A DNA stretch of 64,000 nt from Microbacterium sp. Root553 (GCF_001426995.1 NZ_LMFY01000001.1:1640470-1704469), one strand, 5' to 3'. Positions 1 to 10,018 are shown, counted from the first letter of the stretch. Notes: generated by a model from the letters alone, not told the origin. Numbers and translations are program-made.

Positions 1-174
1 GAAGGTGATCTCGCGATAAGGCACGACAACGATAGATAGGGCGCGATGCGGGGATCGGGCTGGTGCACGATGCGGTCGTCACCAGTTCGACCTCCGTCCC
101 GTGTGCGGTGCGAGGAGTGGAGAGCGTCGAGCTCTGACCGGGAGGAACTTCGCGATCCGTTCCGCCGTGTCGGT

Positions 175-1338
175 CTATCGATCCCGGTCCGTTCCGAACA
201 ATTCGGAAAGTGCCCCGTCGGGGCCAGACGCCAACTCGGCGAAGCGATCGGCAATCAGAGTCGTGCCGATGAGATCAGGGTGAAGCCCATCGGTGAGGGT
301 CGGTTCTTCGTCAGGGCCGAGCAACTCCCGGCCGTCGATCGAAAAGATGAGATCGTCGGATCGGCTGGCGATCACGGATGCCAGCAGACCGCGAATATCA
401 GTCAAGCTGAGGGCATCATCTCGTGCGTTCGGCACAGGGTGAAAGCTGCCCGATTCATCCATCTGGATCACCCCTCCGCGGTTCTCATAGGTAGGGCAGA
501 AGAGCGGTGAGATCACGATCAGAGGCGTGTTCGGTTGCCGAAGCCGGAACTGATCGAGCAGGTTGTGCACTGCGGGAACGAAGGTCCTGGAAATGTGAGA
601 GTCCCAGTTGGCCACGTTGATGCCGATCTCCAGAGAAACAACGTCAGCGTCGATCCCCGCCAGTTCTTCCACCACGCAGGGGTCGAGCAGGCTGTTTCCC
701 GGCAGGCTGGCATTGGTCAAGGCGATGTCCAAGCGGCGAGCGACCTGGACGGGCCAAGGGTGCAGAGGGTTCCTCAGATGTCCTCCTTGGCTGATCGAGC
801 TTCCGTGGTGCAACCACCGAACGCGATCCGCCTCGGGACGAGCCGCGACGGGAGCGTCCGCCGCGAGTCCATGAATCACTATCGCTGCGTCGAGCGGAAG
901 GCAGATGTCCACGATGGAGCTCGTGGCGCCCGAAGGTCGCTCAAGCAGCACCTGTCCTCCGGGGCCATCGACTCGACTGACCTGATCATGCTCATCGATG
1001 AAGAGTGTGCTCCCGACCTCTGGCTCGATCTCCCCGAGCGACCACACGACTCCGTCCGACACCGCGGCAAACGGCGCCCGCGGTGCGGCGGGTCCGTACG
1101 TGGTCCGCTGGGCGGAATAGTCGATGCGGATGCGGCGCGCATCAGTTGCGAGTTCGATCCGTGCGCCACCCGCCGCAGACGCAACGACCGTGAAGACCGG
1201 TGACATCACGCGGTCGGTTGCCCAGCTCGTGAAGTGGGACGGTGTTACTCCGCCTTCGCCCGTCTTCACGTGCGCGCTTCCTCGAAGACTCCCGGCGATG
1301 GTCGTCAAAGGGAGATCGAACCAGCCATCGTGGTTCAT
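175..1338 (-). CDS. SGNH/GDSL-family esterase
   Basis: A 387-residue hydrolase with no signal peptide, so probably cytosolic. The N-terminal 165 residues look like a beta-rich accessory domain. The SGNH domain starts near residue 175: block I GSSIS (Ser181 as likely nucleophile), block II PGNS (Gly214), block III GINVAN (Asn241) and block V DGLHPD (Asp350, His353). All four SGNH residues are present. It lies about 100 nt downstream of the MFS transporter on the same strand, so the two are probably one transcript. In this setting (rhamnosidase and esterase-glucosidase nearby) it is likely to remove acyl groups from an imported glycoside. The substrate is inferred. Confidence 0.85.
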   Translation of the reverse strand: MNHDGWFDLPLTTIAGSLRGSAHVKTGEGGVTPSHFTSWATDRVMSPVFTVVASAAGGARIELATDARRIRIDYSAQRTTYGPAAPRAPFAAVSDGVVWSLGEIEPEVGSTLFIDEHDQVSRVDGPGGQVLLERPSGATSSIVDICLPLDAAIVIHGLAADAPVAARPEADRVRWLHHGSSISQGGHLRNPLHPWPVQVARRLDIALTNASLPGNSLLDPCVVEELAGIDADVVSLEIGINVANWDSHISRTFVPAVHNLLDQFRLRQPNTPLIVISPLFCPTYENRGGVIQMDESGSFHPVPNARDDALSLTDIRGLLASVIASRSDDLIFSIDGRELLGPDEEPTLTDGLHPDLIGTTLIADRFAELASGPDGALSELFGTDRDR

Positions 1339-1444
1339 CGTTTCCTCCTCATGCGATCCCTGATCCTCGTGGCACCGGCTCGTCCCTCGAGAAGATCAGG
1401 CAGGCTGAGTGCCAGCGGAGATGGCGTGTGTGTGGTCCCTCGCC

Positions 1445-2749
1445 CTAGCGGACGCTGCGGATGGGGATGACAGCGATCGCACCCACGATGACGATGACCG
1501 TTGCGAAGATGAACAGGCCGCTGTATCCGCCGAAGCTGGTGATGATGGTCGCTGCCACGATTGCGCTCAGAGCCTGCGGCAGACCGGTGGCGAGGTTGAG
1601 GATTCCGAGGTCTTTCGCAGCGGCCCCCTCGATATCAGGCAGGACCTGAGTCATCAGCGCGGTATCGGAGGCGAGGTACATGCCGAACCCGATTCCCGTG
1701 AGTATCACCATGATGACCTGCCCCGTCATGGTCGGCGCGATGTACTGGGACATGAACCCCGCAGCCATCGCGACACAAGCGGCGTACAGGAAGGGCTTGC
1801 GGCGGTGCCAGCGGTCGCTCAGCCACCCGGTGACGTACGCCCCGATGAGTGTCGGTGGCAGAGCCACGAGGCCCAAGACGGCGATCGCGGAGTTCGCTCC
1901 ATCCAGGTCCAAGGCCAGGTAGTCGATCAGGATGAAGAACTGGTAGCCGAAGACGACGTAGTAGCCAAGGATGAACAAGAATCGCGCGACGAACGCCCAC
2001 GCGAAATCCGGGTTCTTGAGGGGGTTGATCCAGAAGCTGAGCAGAAAGGTCGTCCAGCGGAACTTCTTGACCGGCATGTCGAGGCTGCTCGAATCTCGAG
2101 CGACGAGGATGAAGGCGAACCCGACGACAAAAGCGCCGATGCCGAAGATCGTGTAGGCGAGATTCACGTTGGCCGCGAGGTTGCCGGCGATGAACACGCC
2201 CACCGCATAGCCGACATTGAGACCGAAGCCGATGAAGGCGGACACCATGCCACGGCGTTCCGGAGGGTACCTATCGGCCGTGAGCGCGGCGAGGGGGGCG
2301 GAGATCGTCGCGAAGCCCAACTGGAAAAGCGTGACGAGTCCCACGAGGAAGGCGATCGTCTGCACGCTTCCCAGGCTGACCGTGGACATCGCCATGACGA
2401 GGAGTCCGATGAACATCCACGGCGCACGTCTGCCGAAGCGGGACCTGGTGCGATCGCTGAACGCACCGATGATGGGCTGCGCAAGCAGAGTGATCAGGAG
2501 TGTGACCGACGAGACGATCGCCAGATTCGTGACCTTGTTCGCGTCATCGATCAGTGCGACCTGGTTGGGCAGGAGGACCACTGTCACGCCCAAGAGGGTC
2601 GCGATCAGTGCCGTGTTCACGATGCCGATCGATGGCATCAGGGCTTTTCCCGCGGGGGGTGAAGTCCTGACGCCCTCGGTGAGGGGGCGAGACAGGCGAT
2701 CGTTGACGGCACCCGAGGCGGGGGTCTCGCCCGGAATTGATAAAGACAT
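1445..2749 (-). CDS. MFS transporter, glycoside-type (GPH/SLC45-like)
   Basis: A 434-residue protein with about 12 hydrophobic segments. The loop motif GAFSDRTRSRFGRRAPW after the second segment is typical of the GPH/SLC45-like sugar and glycoside symporters, and a second copy (GWLSDRWHRRKP) marks the start of the second half. The RBS GAAGGA is 5 nt before the ATG. A candidate promoter (TTGCAC, 17 nt, TACTCT) lies at 2875-2847, which gives a leader of about 90 nt. The operator GTATCCGATTGGATAC fills the spacer and touches the -10. It is the probable uptake route for the glycoside that the neighbouring intracellular enzymes degrade. Confidence 0.85.
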   Translation of the reverse strand: MSLSIPGETPASGAVNDRLSRPLTEGVRTSPPAGKALMPSIGIVNTALIATLLGVTVVLLPNQVALIDDANKVTNLAIVSSVTLLITLLAQPIIGAFSDRTRSRFGRRAPWMFIGLLVMAMSTVSLGSVQTIAFLVGLVTLFQLGFATISAPLAALTADRYPPERRGMVSAFIGFGLNVGYAVGVFIAGNLAANVNLAYTIFGIGAFVVGFAFILVARDSSSLDMPVKKFRWTTFLLSFWINPLKNPDFAWAFVARFLFILGYYVVFGYQFFILIDYLALDLDGANSAIAVLGLVALPPTLIGAYVTGWLSDRWHRRKPFLYAACVAMAAGFMSQYIAPTMTGQVIMVILTGIGFGMYLASDTALMTQVLPDIEGAAAKDLGILNLATGLPQALSAIVAATIITSFGGYSGLFIFATVIVIVGAIAVIPIRSVR

Positions 2750-2849
2750 CTGTGTCCTTCGGGTCGGTGAAGCGTGGGGTGATGAGCTCGGCGCTGTACA
2801 GGTGGCGCGCGGTTCGATCCCATCGTTCTCTTAGTCCAGCTCCCGAAGA

Positions 2850-2865
2850 GTATCCGATTGGATAC
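2850..2865. promoter_or_regulatory. TetR operator 1 (GTATCC-N4-GGATAC)
   Basis: This is a perfect 6-bp inverted repeat with a 4-nt centre, GTATCCGATTGGATAC. On the minus strand it sits between a -35-like TTGCAC (2875-2870) and a -10-like TACTCT (2852-2847) of the MFS-esterase transcript. It is also upstream of the divergent TetR gene. Matching sites occur at 3569 and 10067. Confidence 0.75.
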
Positions 2866-2930
2866 ACGCGTGCAATAGGGGGCGTGGTGAACCCATTCGC
2901 TCCGAAGGTTGCCTCAACTAGTCTCGGAAG

Positions 2931-3503
2931 ATGAGTTCAGATACCTCCGAGGAGAGCACCAGATCCCAGTTGGTGCGCGCCGCAGTCGCCGTGATTTCTT
3001 CGAAGGGAATGCGTGGACTCACGTTGCGGGCCGCCGCGGCGCAGGCGGGGTTGACCCACGGCCTGATCGTGCGTCATTTCGGCACACGCGACCGCTTGAT
3101 CGAAGAGGCGATGGAGTACGCGATCGATCGTTCGCTTGCCGGGTCGGTGCCGTCAGGTCTGGTCGGTACGCGGCCTCAGCTGGGTGACCACCTCGTCGAG
3201 GTCGGCCTGGATGACGGCGGGGCGGTTGCGTTTCAGCGCGAAGTGCTGAATGAGGCGCTGCGGAATCCGCGGCTTCGTGGGCTCGCAGTGAAGATGTACG
3301 AGAGGTACGAGTCTGCGGTCCGAGAGCAGCTCGAGGGTATGGGTGTGGTCGACCCTGATGTGGTGGTGCTCGTCGGCGCCGCAATGGATGGTCTGGTGCG
3401 GCGGCAGATGGACTTGCGGGATCTCGCCTCGACAGAGCGCGCAATGCGCGCCCTGGACGGCATCGTGCGGGGGCTGGGCGTCGGAGCTCAACGCGTCGAC
3501 TGA
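2931..3503 (+). CDS. TetR/AcrR-family regulator of the glycoside cluster
   Basis: A 190-residue TetR-type repressor. The N-terminal helix-turn-helix spans about residues 12-58, with a recognition segment containing AAQAGLTHGLIVRHFGTRDRL; the C-terminal half is the variable ligand domain. A -10-like TAGTCT (2919-2924) ends 6 nt before the ATG and there is no RBS, so the message is probably leaderless. It sits between the divergent MFS-esterase operon and the fusion enzyme. The GTATCC-N4-GGATAC sites at all three enzyme and transporter promoters make it the probable local repressor; the inducer is unknown but likely a glycoside or aglycone. Confidence 0.88.
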   Translation: MSSDTSEESTRSQLVRAAVAVISSKGMRGLTLRAAAAQAGLTHGLIVRHFGTRDRLIEEAMEYAIDRSLAGSVPSGLVGTRPQLGDHLVEVGLDDGGAVAFQREVLNEALRNPRLRGLAVKMYERYESAVREQLEGMGVVDPDVVVLVGAAMDGLVRRQMDLRDLASTERAMRALDGIVRGLGVGAQRVD

Positions 3504-3568
3504 TCGTCACCCCGCGCGCGCCGGCGTTCGACGGGTGCACGGGGTGACGCCGTCCGATGGGTGCGTTA

Positions 3569-3584
3569 GTATCCAAATGGTTAC
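3569..3584. promoter_or_regulatory. TetR operator 2, overlapping a -10
   Basis: GTATCCAAATGGTTAC matches operator 1 at 13 of 16 positions and keeps 5 of 6 arm pairs. It overlaps a -10-like TAGTAT (3567-3572) that has a GTGACG -35 17 nt upstream. Because the promoter is here, the coding start of the fusion gene must lie downstream, at 3608. Confidence 0.65.
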
Positions 3585-3607
3585 AGGCCGACGTCGGGAG
3601 GAAAATC

Positions 3608-6600
3608 ATGGATCAGTCCGCGAATCGCACCCATGTTGAAGTATCCACGCCGGTTGGGACGGTTCGCGGGACGAGCGACGGCATGACCGACCGCTTCCTG
3701 GGCATCCCCTACGCTGCGGCGCCGACAGGATCGCTGCGCCTGGCGGCACCGTCATCTGTCGAGCCATGGGGCGATGTCCTGGATGCCACGGAGCCCGGTG
3801 CCACGCCGCTGAGGGCTGAGGTGGCGGACTTGTTCACCTCGATCCCTGAGCCTGCGGTGCCGGGAAGCTCGATCTTGAACGCATCCGTTTTCACACCTAG
3901 CGTTCGAGACGGCGTCGAACTCCTCCCGGTCATGGTCTGGATCCATGGTGGCGGATACATCGGTGGGAGTCCGGCCAGCCCCTGGTATGACGGTGCTGAA
4001 TTCGTTCGCCGCGGCATCGTGACGGTCAACCTGTCTTACCGATTGGGGGTTGACGGCTTCGGATCTCTGGACGGGGCGCCGACGAATCGTGGGATGCGTG
4101 ACCTCGTTGCCGGATTGCGGTGGGTCCGGGATCACATCGCCTCCTTCGGGGGTGACCCCGAGAGGGTGACCGTAGCCGGGCAGTCAGCGGGCGGCGGCGC
4201 CGTCTTGACGTTGATGGCCTGTCCCGAGGCATCGGGACTGTTCTCAGCGGGCATCGCCCTGTCGCCCGCCGTGGGGGATGTGCCGCTCGTCCGGTCGCGG
4301 GAGGCCACGAATACTGTCGCGACAGCGCTCGGGATCCCTCCCACGCGCCATGACTTCTCACAGATCGATGAGAGTGTCGTAGAGCGCGTTCGCATCGACG
4401 TCGAGGACATCGACTGGTCGGACTCCATGGCTCTTGCCCGGAGCTTCCTCGACCCCGGGATGGCCTTCGCGCCGGTGATCGATGGCGACCTGCTGCCGCA
4501 CGGTGCTCTCTGGCCGGCAGGCATTGCGAATGGTGCCGAGAAGCCTCTCCTGCTGGGGGCCACTGACGGCGAGTTCTCCGACATCTTCAGCAAGAGCGAG
4601 GACCTCGACGGGCGGAACCCCGCGCACATGCTCCGCGAACTCGGAATCAGCGACCACGCTGCCACCCGTATCCTTCGCGATCATGCGTCGGACAGCCCGG
4701 CGCGTGTGCTGGGCCGCGCCGTCACGGACCTCGTCTTCCGCGGGCCGGTCGCTCACATCGCTCGTGAGCGCGCACGTCGAGGTGCTCAGACCTGGCTCTA
4801 CGACTTCGCGCGGCCCCCGATGGGGCATGACATCACTCCGCACTGCGCAGATGTGCCCGCTTTCTTCGCCGTCGGCGACACCCACCTCGGAAGCGCCGCG
4901 GACGGAACGGACTTCTTCGACGACGCCGTCACCTTCATCAAGACTCGCCGAGCTCCGTGGAGCCCGTTCACTCTCGCGGACTCCGTCACGAAGGTCTACG
5001 GCAGGCCATCGACGGTCGTCGTGGGTCACCCGTGGCCGCAGGGACCTGCGGCGACAAGGGGCGATGCTCTCGACGCGCACCTACGTTGCCTTCTTGAGCG
5101 TCTGACGCTGGAACGGAAGGTCGAGTTGCTGACCGGATCGACATTCTGGAGCACCGCCGCGATCGAGGAGGTCGGACTGCGCTCCATGGTGTTGTCCGAC
5201 GGCCCATCGGGTGTCCGCGGTGAGTGGTGGGATGAGCGCGACCCATCGGTGAGTTTCCCGTCTGCCACGGCCCTGTCTGCGTCGTGGAACACCGACCTTG
5301 CTCGCCGGTATGGCGAACACGCGGCGAAGGAGGCGCGACGCAAGGGAGTGGACGTCGTGCTGGGGCCTACGATCAATCTCCACCGATCCCCTCTCGGCGG
5401 CCGGAGTTTCGAATCATTCAGCGAAGATCCTCTGCTGACCAGCGACCTGGCTGCCGCCTACGTCGATGGCGTTCAGTCGCGGGGGGTCGGTGCGACACCG
5501 AAGCATTTCGTCGCGAACGACTTCGAGACCGATCGATTGACAGCCTCTGTCACGGTGAGTGACAGAGCACTCCGAGAGCTGTATCTTCGAGCATTCGAGG
5601 GGCCTGTGCGCGACAGCAAGGCCTGGCTCGTCATGAGCGCGTACAACGCGATCAACGGAGTGACAGCGACCGAAAGTCCGCTTCTCCAGGAGATTCTGTC
5701 CGACGAGTGGGGCTTCGACGGGGTTGTCGTGAGCGATTGGGGTGCAGTGCGATCGGTGGCGGCCGCGCGGGGCCGGCAAGACCTTGTCATGCCGGGGCCG
5801 GAGGGCCCCTGGGGTGCTGCTCTCATCGCCGCGGTAGGTGCAGGTGACATCCCTGTGCGTGATATCGACCAGAAGGTGTTGCGCATTCTCCTGCTGGCCG
5901 TGCGGGTCGGTGCGCTTGACTCGGTCTCTCCCATGGCCGCAGATCACGTTGCCGAGGATTCGATCTCATTCGTTCGTGAGGCTGCAGCGTCCGGGATGGT
6001 CCTCGTGCACAACACGGTGCGAGACACGACGCCGACCCTTCCCCTGAGCCGTCGGCACGGATCGCGTATCGCGGTCTGCGGGCAGGCCGCCCGCTATCCA
6101 CGAATTCAGGGAGGTGGGAGCGCCACTGTTCTGCCCGAAGAAGTGATATCGCCGTTGGAGGGCATATCTCGCGCCGCTCACGGGGCATCCGTCACGTATG
6201 CACCAGGGGTCGCCATTGCGGATGACCTGCTCGACTTTCCCTTGGAGCGCATCAACGTCCCCGGAACGACCCAGAACGGCGTACTCGTGCAGCTCATGGC
6301 GGACGGTCGCGAGATACATCGCGAAATACGCGGCGCGAACATGCTCGTGGACCTAGATCCCGAGGCGCCTCTGAGCGACGCGGACATGGTCGTCGTGACG
6401 ACCGAATTCACGCCTGGCGACACGGGGTGGATGCCGATCGGCTTCGCGGCAGCGGGCCGGACCGTGCTCTCCGTGAACGGGCGTACCGTGTTGGACGCGA
6501 CCCTCGAGGTCGACGGGATCGAGTTGGGTGCTTCGTTCCTCAGTCCGCCCATCGCATCCTGGCTGAATGAGATCCCCGGAAAAGTCCTGCTCCGGTACGA

Positions 6601-7498
6601 GCATCACCTGAGCACACGCCCGAGTGACCTCTTCTTCAGTTTTGCCTACGGTCTGGACGCGAGCAGCGACGGCGATCGGCTGATCGTGGATGCTGTCGCC
6701 GCAGCCCGCGATGCCGATGTCGCGGTGGTCGTGGTGGGAACCAACAGCCGGGTCGAAGCCGAGGGCTCGGACCGGACCGACTTGTCGCTTCCGGGTCGTC
6801 AGGACGAACTCGTCCGCTCCGTCGCCGCGACCGGTACGCCCACTGTCGTCGTGGTGAACTCGGGAGCTCCTGTTCTTCTGCCCTGGCGCAGAGAAGTCGA
6901 CGCGATCGTGCTCTCGTGGTTCGGCGGGCAGGAGTATGGTCATGCTCTCGCCGACGTGCTCTTCGGCGACCGCGAACCGACCGGGCGCCTGCCCATGACG
7001 TGGCCCGACGGCATGGGCGACGTTCCTGTCCTGGACGTGAAGCCCCGCGACGGCGTGCTTCGCTACGACGAAGGCGTATACATCGGGTATCGCGCGTGGC
7101 TGCGAAACGCGGTGCGGCCCGCCTACCCCTTTGGATTCGGTTTGGGGTACACCACCTTCGAGATGAGTGCGGAACTCTGTGAGGGGGGCGACGCGGGGAC
7201 GATTCTCCTCGATGTGTTCGTGCAGAACACCGGCGACCGCGACGGACGGCACGTCATTCAGGTCTACGTTGCGGGCGGACCGGAAGAGCTCGATCTTCCC
7301 GCCCGGAGGCTCGTCGCGTTCCAGGGGGTGGTGCTGGCTGCGGGGGAGAGGCGACACGTTCCCGTGGAGGTGGATCGGCGCTCGTTCGCATACTGGGATT
7401 CGGAGAAGAACGGTTGGGTCGATCCGGATGGTCCGCTTCGCCTCATCGTTGCCCGCTCCGCCGAGGATGAAGGCGTGGAGATCCCACTGCCCGATTGA
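3608..7498 (+). CDS. Type-B carboxylesterase fused to GH3 beta-glycosidase
   Basis: A single 1296-residue frame joins two complete enzymes. Residues 1 to about 478 are a type-B carboxylesterase: GIPYA near the N-terminus, oxyanion motif HGGG (His113), nucleophile elbow GQSAGG (Ser193) and a catalytic-His region HCADVPAFF. Residues about 485-1296 are a GH3 enzyme: N-domain with PKHFVANDFE and nucleophile motif VVSDWGA (Asp710), a probable PA14-like insert near 885-1018, and a fibronectin-III-like end. There is no signal peptide. The start at 3608 has RBS GGGAGG; an upstream in-frame ATG would overlap the promoter. Both active sites look intact, so this probably deacylates and deglycosylates the same substrate. 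The substrate is inferred from neighbours. Confidence 0.88.
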   Translation: MDQSANRTHVEVSTPVGTVRGTSDGMTDRFLGIPYAAAPTGSLRLAAPSSVEPWGDVLDATEPGATPLRAEVADLFTSIPEPAVPGSSILNASVFTPSVRDGVELLPVMVWIHGGGYIGGSPASPWYDGAEFVRRGIVTVNLSYRLGVDGFGSLDGAPTNRGMRDLVAGLRWVRDHIASFGGDPERVTVAGQSAGGGAVLTLMACPEASGLFSAGIALSPAVGDVPLVRSREATNTVATALGIPPTRHDFSQIDESVVERVRIDVEDIDWSDSMALARSFLDPGMAFAPVIDGDLLPHGALWPAGIANGAEKPLLLGATDGEFSDIFSKSEDLDGRNPAHMLRELGISDHAATRILRDHASDSPARVLGRAVTDLVFRGPVAHIARERARRGAQTWLYDFARPPMGHDITPHCADVPAFFAVGDTHLGSAADGTDFFDDAVTFIKTRRAPWSPFTLADSVTKVYGRPSTVVVGHPWPQGPAATRGDALDAHLRCLLERLTLERKVELLTGSTFWSTAAIEEVGLRSMVLSDGPSGVRGEWWDERDPSVSFPSATALSASWNTDLARRYGEHAAKEARRKGVDVVLGPTINLHRSPLGGRSFESFSEDPLLTSDLAAAYVDGVQSRGVGATPKHFVANDFETDRLTASVTVSDRALRELYLRAFEGPVRDSKAWLVMSAYNAINGVTATESPLLQEILSDEWGFDGVVVSDWGAVRSVAAARGRQDLVMPGPEGPWGAALIAAVGAGDIPVRDIDQKVLRILLLAVRVGALDSVSPMAADHVAEDSISFVREAAASGMVLVHNTVRDTTPTLPLSRRHGSRIAVCGQAARYPRIQGGGSATVLPEEVISPLEGISRAAHGASVTYAPGVAIADDLLDFPLERINVPGTTQNGVLVQLMADGREIHREIRGANMLVDLDPEAPLSDADMVVVTTEFTPGDTGWMPIGFAAAGRTVLSVNGRTVLDATLEVDGIELGASFLSPPIASWLNEIPGKVLLRYEHHLSTRPSDLFFSFAYGLDASSDGDRLIVDAVAAARDADVAVVVVGTNSRVEAEGSDRTDLSLPGRQDELVRSVAATGTPTVVVVNSGAPVLLPWRREVDAIVLSWFGGQEYGHALADVLFGDREPTGRLPMTWPDGMGDVPVLDVKPRDGVLRYDEGVYIGYRAWLRNAVRPAYPFGFGLGYTTFEMSAELCEGGDAGTILLDVFVQNTGDRDGRHVIQVYVAGGPEELDLPARRLVAFQGVVLAAGERRHVPVEVDRRSFAYWDSEKNGWVDPDGPLRLIVARSAEDEGVEIPLPD

Positions 7499-7525
7499 AC
7501 CCGTCCGGCGAGCTGGTGACGTCCA

Positions 7526-10018
7526 TCAGTTCTGGCGCGCGAGGCGATACTCGCCGGGCTCGAGTATCCGCCGCTCGCCCACGCCGTGCACCTCGAGCGT
7601 GACCGGTGAGTCGATGAAGATCTCGGGGGGCGTGACCTTCACCGTCAAGGTGCCGCGCCCGGTCACGATCTGAGCCTCTGCTGTGTGGATGAGCCCGAGG
7701 CGAGGGCGCAAGCGCCACCGCTCGGCGGAGTAGCCGATGGGGCGTGCACCGATGATGTGCGCGAAAAGGTCGCGCGTGGGGGAGCCGCTCCAGCCGTGAC
7801 TGTGGGTTCCCCATCCCCAGCCTTCCCCGAAGGTGTCATACCCGTCTGTCAGGAAGCTGCTCCACCCTCGGATCGCGGACACCAGCTGCGGGGATGCTCC
7901 CGCGTAGCCGAGCGCGTCGTGAACGACACTCGCCCCGAAAGGCTCGGCACGGATGATCTGCTGGTCGACATTCCAGTCGGGGTCGGGGTGTCGGCTCAGC
8001 CACGATTCCAGGGCCGCACCGTCGAAGCCATGGTCGGGATCGCCGAGCCATGTTCTGGTCAGGAGTGCCCGTTCGTCGGAGATCGCTTCGCAGACAGGCA
8101 TCCAGCGTGATCTCGGTGCGAAGCCGGAGACGATGGCCGCCGCGGAGGCGAGTTGCGAAGCGGCTCGGGAGCGTCGATCACCGTCGTCGACCCGATCGAG
8201 GTAGATGCCGCGACGTGCATCCCAGAAGTCCTCGAAGCCCACGCTGGCAGCGTCGTAGAGCCCTCGTGCCCACCGTGCCGACGCGGCGTTGCCTACCGCT
8301 TCGCAGAGCGTCGCGTATTCTCGCAGCGCACGTCCCCACAGGCCCGTCAGGATGCTGCTTCTTCCGTCCGTGTAAACGCTCGACCAGTCCACCAGATTCC
8401 AACCGGGAACATCTTGCAGCGTCCCTCGTCGATCCCGATAGGGCAGGAACCATCGGAGTACACGCTCGATGACGGGCAACGCTTCCCGCACGACATCGTC
8501 GATACCTTCGTGTTGTGCGTAGAGGTGCACGCCGTGGATCCAGTGCAGCGACCACGCGGGGATCGTGGCTGAGCCGGCGTCCTCGACATCACCCGCCACG
8601 CTCATCGGCAGGAGGCCATCTGGTCGCGGCGATGCAGCGAGCTGCACGTAGCGCTTCGCCATCGTTCGATCGGCGTTCGTGTAGAGATCGACTTCCAAGT
8701 GGACGACGCCGTCTCCCACCCATGCGCGCTGTTCGCGGGTGGGGCAGTCGATGTAGGCGTCTGTGGTCGAGATCGCGACGGTACGAACACCCGCGTCCCA
8801 GATGGCGTTGAGTTCATCGTCATCGCTGAAGAACGCGGCGCCGCCGGGACGGTTCGGCCGCTCCTCTCTGACCGTGAGCGTGGGTATTCCTGCGTCGGAT
8901 GACCCGCGTCCGTGAACGAGCACCGTCGCAACTCGGAAGCCATGGGGTTCTGAGGTCGCGAATCGGTCGTTGGCTCCCGAGGTCAGGTATCGAACGCCGT
9001 GTGAAACCGCCGCTGGTGTGAGGCGAGCATCCTCACGAAGATCGATGTCGACGGCCACGCCCGCCGGTGATTGCAGGATGAGTTCCACGACGCCGAAGAC
9101 GATTCGCCCGAAGTCGTAGACGATCAACGTGCTGTCGGACGGTTCAGTCTCCTGGGCGGCCCGAGCGGAACGAACCCGCTCACTGGGGTGATCGCCATCG
9201 CTCTGCGCCTCTCGACCGAGACGTGCGCGGTAGTGATTCACACTGATCGCGACCGCTTCCGAGGACGGGGCGTACGTCCGTTCCACGGACGGCAGGGCCC
9301 CGTATGGCTCCGCGGGTGGGCGCGCTCGACCACCACCCGACAGGTGGCCCACGGGAAGCAGCGCGGCTCTGCTCCAGGAGACGTCGCGCGGAAGGTTCAT
9401 CCAGTCGGCGTCCAGAAGACGCCCGTCGTGGATCTCGGCGGGAATCCCCTCGACGTCGGTGCGAGGAAGGCGGGTTGTCGCATGGCTTCGTGCCACAAGC
9501 CAGGTCTGGTCGGTGACGACGACCGGCTCACCGTCCGGCCCGGAGAGTTCCGCGATCATCGCGGCCGATGTGCCGAGCCCTCCCGAACTGCGGGCCGGCA
9601 TCCACACCGCATTGGGCGTTCCGTAGTACGTAACGCGCACCGCGATCGTGTTCTCCCCCGCGCGGAGGAGAGTCGAGACATCCATCTCGTCGGCCGCGAG
9701 TCGCTGAGGCTGAGACCGCAATGGTCCTCTCAGTATTTCGACCCCGTTGATCCACACGACATGCCGACTGTCGGAAGCGATCCTCAACCGGTGGGCTTTC
9801 ACCGGGCCCGCCAGCACGAAGCTCTTCTGCAGAAGCAAGGTCTCGGCGGGTGCTTGCCTATTCGACCCGTCCATCCCGGGTATCGACCCGGTCGGAAGAT
9901 CGACGCCCGGTGCTGTGACCCATTCCGCATTCCACGGGCGGATGGCCTCTCGTGAAGCCTTGGCGTCAGCCGTTCCTCCCGCGATGCGATCGTTCGCGAG
10001 GGCAGATGATTGGTCCAT
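7526..10018 (-). CDS. GH78 alpha-L-rhamnosidase
   Basis: An 830-residue intracellular rhamnosidase (no signal peptide). The N-terminal 400 residues are beta-sandwich modules, followed by the (alpha/alpha)6 catalytic barrel and a C-terminal beta domain. The GH78 signature DCPTREQRAWVGD is at 424-436 (Asp424, Glu429 and Asp436 match the family's acidic residues). A second conserved acid, Glu732, lies in FGEGWGWG, followed by HGWSGSP. The RBS GGAGG is 8 nt before the ATG. It is convergent with the fusion gene (27 nt apart) and has its own TetR-type operator just upstream. It removes terminal L-rhamnose, so the cluster substrate is probably a rhamnosyl-glucoside. Confidence 0.9.
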   Translation of the reverse strand: MDQSSALANDRIAGGTADAKASREAIRPWNAEWVTAPGVDLPTGSIPGMDGSNRQAPAETLLLQKSFVLAGPVKAHRLRIASDSRHVVWINGVEILRGPLRSQPQRLAADEMDVSTLLRAGENTIAVRVTYYGTPNAVWMPARSSGGLGTSAAMIAELSGPDGEPVVVTDQTWLVARSHATTRLPRTDVEGIPAEIHDGRLLDADWMNLPRDVSWSRAALLPVGHLSGGGRARPPAEPYGALPSVERTYAPSSEAVAISVNHYRARLGREAQSDGDHPSERVRSARAAQETEPSDSTLIVYDFGRIVFGVVELILQSPAGVAVDIDLREDARLTPAAVSHGVRYLTSGANDRFATSEPHGFRVATVLVHGRGSSDAGIPTLTVREERPNRPGGAAFFSDDDELNAIWDAGVRTVAISTTDAYIDCPTREQRAWVGDGVVHLEVDLYTNADRTMAKRYVQLAASPRPDGLLPMSVAGDVEDAGSATIPAWSLHWIHGVHLYAQHEGIDDVVREALPVIERVLRWFLPYRDRRGTLQDVPGWNLVDWSSVYTDGRSSILTGLWGRALREYATLCEAVGNAASARWARGLYDAASVGFEDFWDARRGIYLDRVDDGDRRSRAASQLASAAAIVSGFAPRSRWMPVCEAISDERALLTRTWLGDPDHGFDGAALESWLSRHPDPDWNVDQQIIRAEPFGASVVHDALGYAGASPQLVSAIRGWSSFLTDGYDTFGEGWGWGTHSHGWSGSPTRDLFAHIIGARPIGYSAERWRLRPRLGLIHTAEAQIVTGRGTLTVKVTPPEIFIDSPVTLEVHGVGERRILEPGEYRLARQN

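Noticed and set aside
1..82. Possible start of another minus-strand gene (GTG at 82 with GGAGG 8 nt upstream).
   Set aside because: Only 27 codons are inside the window, with an unconvincing composition (VTTASCTSPIPAS); too short to support a call. Nothing else was seen in 1-174.
1409..2662. Long plus-strand open frame of 417 codons opposite the MFS gene.
   Set aside because: It is an antisense shadow: Asp/Glu/Arg/His-rich with no domain, fully opposite a well-supported transporter.
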